DNA of 64,000 nucleotides from Branchipolynoe longqiensis (Eukaryota; Annelida; Polychaeta; Phyllodocida; Polynoidae). Both the position numbers and the translations under genes were made by a program. The DNA is taken from positions 36,806,481 to 36,870,480 of the forward strand of contig CM059196.1 in the NCBI GenBank assembly GCA_030323885.1, read 5' to 3'. Below, piece by piece: positions 50,901-58,348 of this stretch. Within the stretch, counting starts at the first letter, position 1, and each line of letters starts with the position of its first letter. The notes beneath the pieces were generated by a model. That model did not search any database, was not told the origin of the DNA, and saw nothing but the letters and a program-made list of their open reading frames with translations.

Positions 50901-53900
50901 GGACCCACGCACCAGCTGCCTGCGTCCGGCGTGCCTGTCCGCATGCCTGGGGCATCGCACAAACAGAGAAGCAGATCATTTTTCACAAGGTTCATTTGGG
51001 TGATTTGTGGGCTTAACTATTGCTATTCGGGTTAGATCAAATCAGTGCTATGCGATGAACACGATGCTGCAATCAAGCCGGTAATTCCAAGGTCGGCACG
51101 GGGCCTGCAAAGTCTTGAACTTCATTTCCCCCATCTCAAGGCTTGATCTATTTTGGGTAATTAGTCTTGAAAAGCATTGAATTCTGTTAAACTGTTCCCA
51201 TCGTCTGGAATCGCCATTCACCATTGTTTTTTTTTGCCAATATCCAAATAAAAATTGTTTTGACTTCCTATCAAAAATGGCTGCGAAATAGCCTTGAATT
51301 CCATATCTTCACATGTGGGGTCAGATACCTGAGAAACTGTCCGTCCAAGTACAGCAGTGTTCCTCTACAGTGGGTTTCGTATAAGTCACTGCGCCTGAAG
51401 TCTAAGGTTTGTACGACAGTGCACAATGGCACGAAGTCCTCCTAAGTCGCTACTGCTTTACTGGTCGCTGTTTCTCATTGATAAATGATCTGGTTCCAAC
51501 TTACAGTGCTGCCACTTTATAATTTTTAGAAAGTATTATACTTTTTTTCAAGGAAAACTACTTTTTATACTTTTTTCATATGTAAAAAACTTTTCAGGTG
51601 TAAAACACTTTTTTATACTTATTTCAGCAAAGAAATTGCAAATCTGGTAATTGAAAATTTTCAGACTTAGAATTAAGTTGTAAGAGATTGAGAGAAGACA
51701 ATTTTGATACTTAAAAAAAGATTTTTTACTTTTCTGTGTAAAATCTAGAGTGGTAGCACTTCACTTAAAACACTTAAAACACGGGCGGTGTTAAATTTAG
51801 TTCGCTGGTAACACACATACCAACCCGAGTTGTACATGGTGACACCACATCCTACTTGTAGAATTAGCAGATAGCCTCATTGTTACCAAGTGTACTACAA
51901 GAGTGGAGGTAACCGGCTGGTTAAGTAGATGCTGAGCCTGCATGAGGTATAGGGGCAGATTCTGGTCACATGGTCAAATCAACAAGTCCACTGAGGTGGA
52001 CCGACATTCTCCTGCAGTCAAGTAAATTGCACAGAAACTTTGATAATTCCAATCTTAAGCAGACATCCATACCAAATCCCAACAGATCATACAAGTGCAT
52101 TCATACAAACCATGACCCAAAAAAATCTTCATAGTACAGAAATGATCACGTATGATGAAAGAAAATCCACCCAAAATTATTTTTTTTAAATTGCGATTTC
52201 TGTGACGGCGTGAAACATGGCTTGTCGATACTTGGTTGTAAAACATGCAAGTTGGTAGCTGTTGCTTTTGCTCTTCGGCGATTTCTGTGATGCGTCATGG
52301 TGTGAACATCGTTGACGGCGTCTTCTGGCTTTTGCTGTTTGTTTAGGACATTGCTTGCCGAACGTTGACAATTAAAACATCCCCCCCCCATTTTTGCCTA
52401 TTTTCTATATCGTGAATTGTATTTCTACATATCTCCTATTACTCACTACAACTACTACTACTACGTTTGGGGAAAAAAATGGATCCGGCTGCATCCGACA
52501 TGGCGTCCTCAAATTTTCATGATTGGTCGTTTCCATGGCGACCACCCCCACCCCACCTCGCAACAGAGTATACATCATTTGACCAGAAACTGGTGGTTAG
52601 CGTCGTAGTACCCTTCTCTATCTCTGTTTTCTGTTTTGTGCATTCTTTTGTAGAAATTATTCGTTTGCTTACCATAGCGTTCAGGAAATGCCGGCCATGT
52701 TCCCTGACCGTGTGATCACGATAAAGGGCACCATTGACAACATGTCCGCTGCAGAAGCCGCCATCACAGCCAAACTCAGGGAGTGCCACGAAAAGGAAAT
52801 GCTGCCACTGGTAAGTCTTTGCACTCTCGGTCAAAACTTGTAAAGTCGGTCTCACCTCCCTCCCCTCGATTAAAGCTCATCATAATGTCGGCTCAACCTA
52901 CCTGACACTGGCTGATGAACTAAATGAACTTAAAATTTTGCGACAGGATGGTGTCGCTGAATCGGTAGACCGCATGCTTTCTGTGCGGAAAGTCACGAGT
53001 TTGTATCCCGGTCGAATCAAATCAAATCAATGGATCACAAAATTGATACTTGTTGCTTCCTATCCTGGGGCCTGCCATTACTAGGATAGGGCGAGGACTG
53101 GTCAGCTCAGTATCAGGACAATGTGACTGAATGGGATATCAGGGGCCGTATTCATGAGCTCAGGGTAGGGCTCTAACCGTAGGGTAGGGTCCCCCCCCCG
53201 GCTAATGGTGGAAAATCCGTATTCATGAGCTTGGGGTAGCACTACCCTGGGGCTCTAACCAAGGGGTACCCTACCCCATTTTCGACTCGGGGGTAGTGAG
53301 CCTGTGTGGGTCTGAATCTATTCAATGCGGTCATATTTGATAGATTTAAATACACAATAAGTGAAATTTGCTCAAATTAACCCTAAATGCGAAGCGAAAT
53401 TAACGCTGCTGCCCCAAAGGCGGCGATATTAATATTGTCGAATCGGCGAATGTAAAGTACACAAATCGCCGCCGCCGCAGCGACGTCGATATCCATACTG
53501 TCGACGTCAAGTAAAAATGGCCGGAGCCATCGGTGTGAATTAATTACGCCCATATCTATTCAATGCGATCATATTTGATAGATTTAAAAACGCAATAAGT
53601 GAAATTTGCTCAAATTAACCCTAAATGCGAACCGATATTAATGCTGACGCCGTAACGGCGTCGATATTAATATTTTCGAATCGACGAATGTAAACAAAGC
53701 GAAGGGGTAGCTATCCCGACCGGCTAGAACATTGGTGAATGCCGATTGACCTCATTAATCTCCGCCGTTAACCGGCGGGATACCTACCCAAAGGGTAAGC
53801 CTAACCTCCGACTAACCGTACCCCGCGCTCATGAATATGGGCCCAGGTCATGATGCTGGTGGCCTGGTCTCCCAGTTGGGCAGCACTATAAAATCGCCAT

Positions 53901-56900
53901 AAGTACGCACTGTCACAAGTCGGTACTAATCCTCATATGACGCAGATGTTCCTAGGATGTAAAAGCCAAACTAAAAATTCGCCCTACCTCCGGTGGTAAG
54001 GCAATCTTGGTCTTAACCTCGTCAAATGATCCTCTGTCAGCCAGGGCCTGTTTACTTGTTCATTATTTACCAGGTGCATAGCGGGTTTGAATTCTAAAAG
54101 CGCTATTTAAATATGCTGTAATGATGTTCCATCTTTCGGGACTGATTCCTGTGATGTCTAATCTAAACATGAACAGCATTTCTGATAAAAACGTAAAATT
54201 CAGAAGAACGGAGTACAGACATAAATTGGTGAAAAGTCGAGTGCACTAGTTCAGTGAAAGTGGCAAACAAAAAATGATCGACTGGAGATACCAATTTTCC
54301 TCTTGCTACATAATCTTAGCTACCATGTCCATGTTACCAGTTTTGTAAATACCAGCAAAGTTGTATAGCTTGGAAGACCAGTGTCCTCCCTCCTCACTCC
54401 TCCCTCCTCCCTCCCTCCCTCCCTCCCTCCCTCCCTCCCTCCCTCCCTCCCTCCCTCCCTCCCTCCCTCCCTTCCTTCCTCCCTCCTCACTCCTCCCTCC
54501 TCACTCCTCCCCCCTCCTTTCCATACCAATTTACAGTGTGTTCTTCCTCCCCCTCCATCCTTCCTCCCCTCCATCCTTCCTCCCCTCCATCCTTCCTCCT
54601 TCCTCCATCCTCCCTCCTTTCTATACTAAGTTACAGTGTGTCCTTCCTCCTTCTTCCTCCCTCCTTCTTCCTTCCACCTTCCTTCCTCACTCCTCTCCTT
54701 CCCCCTTCCTCTCCTTCCCACTGTCTCCCCTCTCCATGCAAATATAAATATGTAGTGGATTTAAGGCTGTGATGATGTTCCATCTTTCGGGACTGATATT
54801 TATGATGAAATTGTACCCAACGTGTTCTGAACAGCCAATATTAAAAACCAACAATGTACATCCAACCGTGATATATTGCTGCTGACTAAATAAACAATTT
54901 TGCAATTGTATTGAATGAAGTCATACCTTGGGCTAAGTTCAGCTAGGCTGTACCATTGCATTATTTATGCCTTTGGAGCTACCAATTTTCCTCTTGCTAC
55001 ATAATCTTAGCTACCATATCCATGTTATCAGTTTTGTAAATACCCGCAAAGTTGTATAGCTTGGAAGACCAGTGTCCTCACTCCTCCCTCCTCCCTCCTC
55101 CATTCCTTCCTCATTCCTCATTCCTTCCGCCTTCCTCCCTCCATCCTCCTAACCAGACGGGATGGCCGAATGAGTTAGACCGTCCGTCTCCCGTGTTGGT
55201 AGATCGTGGGTTCGAACCCTGGTTGTGTCTAACCAATGACTTAAAAATTGATACTTGTTGCTTCCTAGCCTGACGCTCGGCATTATTAGGATAGGGCAAG
55301 GACTGGTTGGCTCAGTGTCAGGATAATGTGACTGAGTAGGATATCAGGTCATGGTGCTGGTAGGCTGGTCTCCCAGTGGGGCAGCACTATAAAGTCGCCA
55401 TGAGTGCGCACTGTCACAAGTCGGTACCCGTCCTGATATGACCTTAGACGTTCAGGGATGAAAGATTGCGATTTCCGGGATTTTTCCTGTAGCCATAACG
55501 TATACTAATACGTTGCGCCCTTCCTGATATGACCTTAAATGTTGCCAGGACGTAAAACTCCAACAACCAACCAACCAATACATTATTTCATGCTGCAGCA
55601 CCATCAGCGTATACTAATATGTGGTGCAAACGCCGCAGCACTAGCAGCGTATACTACTAACACGTGCGTCTAACGCATCAGCACTATCAGCGTATACCGA
55701 TATGTGGTGCAAATGCCGCAGCACTAGCAGCGTATACCACTAATACATGCTTCAAACGGCGCAGCACTATCAGCTTATACCAATATGTATGAAATCCAAC
55801 TTCCGGGAATGTTCAGCGATTCCCTGACAATGATAAGCCTATGGGAGAATATCAGCATTTCCGCTTTTTTTCCCATAGACCACTTTCATCCCTGGACAAG
55901 AAACAAAAACAAAACAACCATATTCCATCCTCACTCAATCCTTCCTCACTCCTCCCACCTCATTCCTCGCCTCACTCCTCTCCTCCCACCTCATTCTCCT
56001 TCCCGCTGTCTCCCCTCCCCACGCAATATAAATATGTAGTGGATTTAAGGCTGTGATGATGTTCCATCTTTCGGGACTGATATTTATGATGAAACTGTAC
56101 CCAACGTGTTCTGAACAGCCAATATTAAAAACCCAACATTGTACATCCAACCGTGATACATTGCTGCTGAATAAATAAACAATTTTGCAATTGTATTGAA
56201 TGAAGTCATATCTTGGGCTAAGTTCCGCTATGCTGACATTGCATGATTTACGCCTTTTTTGTTGTCATTATGGTGTGGATATGTGACCGTTGTACGGCTG
56301 TTTTGGTGCGTTAATATAGAATTTGGCGCAGTTTCAATAGGACTGCAAACAAGGCAGCAAAACATTATTGCATTGTGTTATACTGTGTATGCACCTGTGT
56401 CTCACTTCCCCCACCGACATATCAAATCTGCTAGCCCATAATTTCTATTGATGGCACATTCTTGGCAATTGCTCCCTGATGGCTTGGGTTCCTCATGATT
56501 TAATTGTCCTCTGATTGCAGCCGGGAATGATGATGAATCCTGGCTTCCAAGGACTACCAATGATGGCTGGAGGAGTCTACGGAATGCGACCGCCATACAA
56601 CATGATGGTAAATATCACCCCTGTCTTCACAACTCCGAAGGGGTTGGGGGGGGGGGGGCAGTGCTGCCACTTTATATATTTTTTTAAGTATTCTACTTTT
56701 TGTCGGGTGTAAATACTCTTTTATACTTTATTTCTGCAAAAAATTGCCAATCTGGTAATTGAAAACTCTAGACTAAAGCTGTGTTTACACGGGCAATTGT
56801 AAGCCGAACGTTTACACATGGAGCGGGTTAAGGTGGAAATCGATATCTGCGCATGAGCAAGTCCAGACTAACCAGCACCAGTTGCGGTTAGTCGACGTCG

Positions 56901-58313
56901 CCATGAGAGAGTGGGTTCGACCTAGATATGTATGGACTGAATCATATTGTTTTGGAACGATCAAAACTTCTGCTGGATAGTGAAAACCTAAAAATAAATT
57001 ATGAAAAAAATATCTGCGCGCAGCTAGCGGTTTCATAGACTAAATTCTATAATATACGCTTTTGTTCGACCAGAAAATCAACAAACTCAGGTCACGACTG
57101 CGCATGCGCATGCATGTGCCGTGCTTAAGCTAGTTCGCTTTATATAAACCACCTCACGAGGCGGTTTACATAAAGTGGATAATATGAATCGAACCAGCCC
57201 TAATCCGCCTCAGAGTCGCGTTTACACGGCGAATGTGAGGCGAACTAGGCAAGGCACATTATTTGAGCCGTTTTAACTCGCCTGTGTAAACACGGCTTTA
57301 GAATTAGGAATTTGATGAGATTGAGTGGTGTGCTTTGCTAGTCTCTTTGCAGGAGTGGTGTTTCAACCCACACTTCTGCCATTCAGGGGCTAGTGTCCTA
57401 AATATTAGCATATCTAGGTTCTCTGGTGCAATCAACTTTCCATACAGCAACTAACAAACTGTCCATCCTTCCTGTGTATTTCGTATTTCACCTGTGGAGG
57501 CGAGTGGACCTCACTACACTTGCTAGTAACTGCAATGTGGGTGATATCGGACAACACCGGACAACACCGGCCTGGTTTGCAATTGTTTTGTTTTTTTGCC
57601 AGTTCTGCTCTTTGTCTGTGTGTGTCTCAGTGGGGTTTTCTGTCTTGGTCACACCTGAAACCATATTATTAGGGCTATCTACATGCAACTGATGGTGTGC
57701 TCATGGTGACTCCATACTCAGAACTCAATTTTGATAGTTAAAAAAAGAGATTTTATACTCTTTTTTTTTATATTTATTTTTTATTATAAAATCCAAAGTG
57801 GCAGCACTGGGTTGGGGTGGGGAGGATTGATTTGTGTGGACTAATCTTTGTAAGACTCACCGGTAAAGAATAACATCTGAAAGCCTTAATTCCTTAAGAT
57901 TATGAAGCGACCGGTCAGCTAACATGTAGTGATAGATGGATTTGTGTCACGCAGGAGTCACGGACGTTATCACATGGTGACATGGGAGTAACCACGCAGC
58001 GCGTTAGGCAACTCCCCACCAATTCAGAAAGAAATATTAAGAGTGATCCCGTACTCAGCAGGACAGCAGAGCCATCTACTGGTCTTTTAGACTGTCAGGT
58101 TTAAATGCTATCTAAGCCCTTTCTGATTTTATTTTTCTTACAGTTTGCTTTCTCTTGAATTGTGATGTTTTATATTGGCTGGTTTAACTGATTTCTTCTC
58201 CTTTTTTATTAAATTAATTTTTTTTGGTACTACATATGAGTACCCTTACTTTAAAGAAAACTATTAAATGGATTATCCCTGTTTAATTTCTGTTGCGCTA
58301 TCTTATTCAGCAG

Positions 58314-58348
<35 letters not shown>

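Larger units (their letters stand above)
54278..56250. repeat. Tandem local duplication with later insertions
   Basis: Block C (54278-54390, contains CTTGCTACATAATCTTAGCT) recurs at 54975-55085. Block D (54739-54975, contains GATGTTCCATCTTTCGGGAC) recurs at 56026-56250, with a partial copy near 54115-54160. The second copy has been split by a SINE and a CAG-ended element. Confidence 0.85.

Noticed and set aside
52685..52810. Exon 11 starting at the CAG ending 52684
   Set aside because: The incoming phase would shift the frame and produce an early stop. The ATAG at 52677 keeps the frame and the family-like VQEMPAMFPDR sequence.
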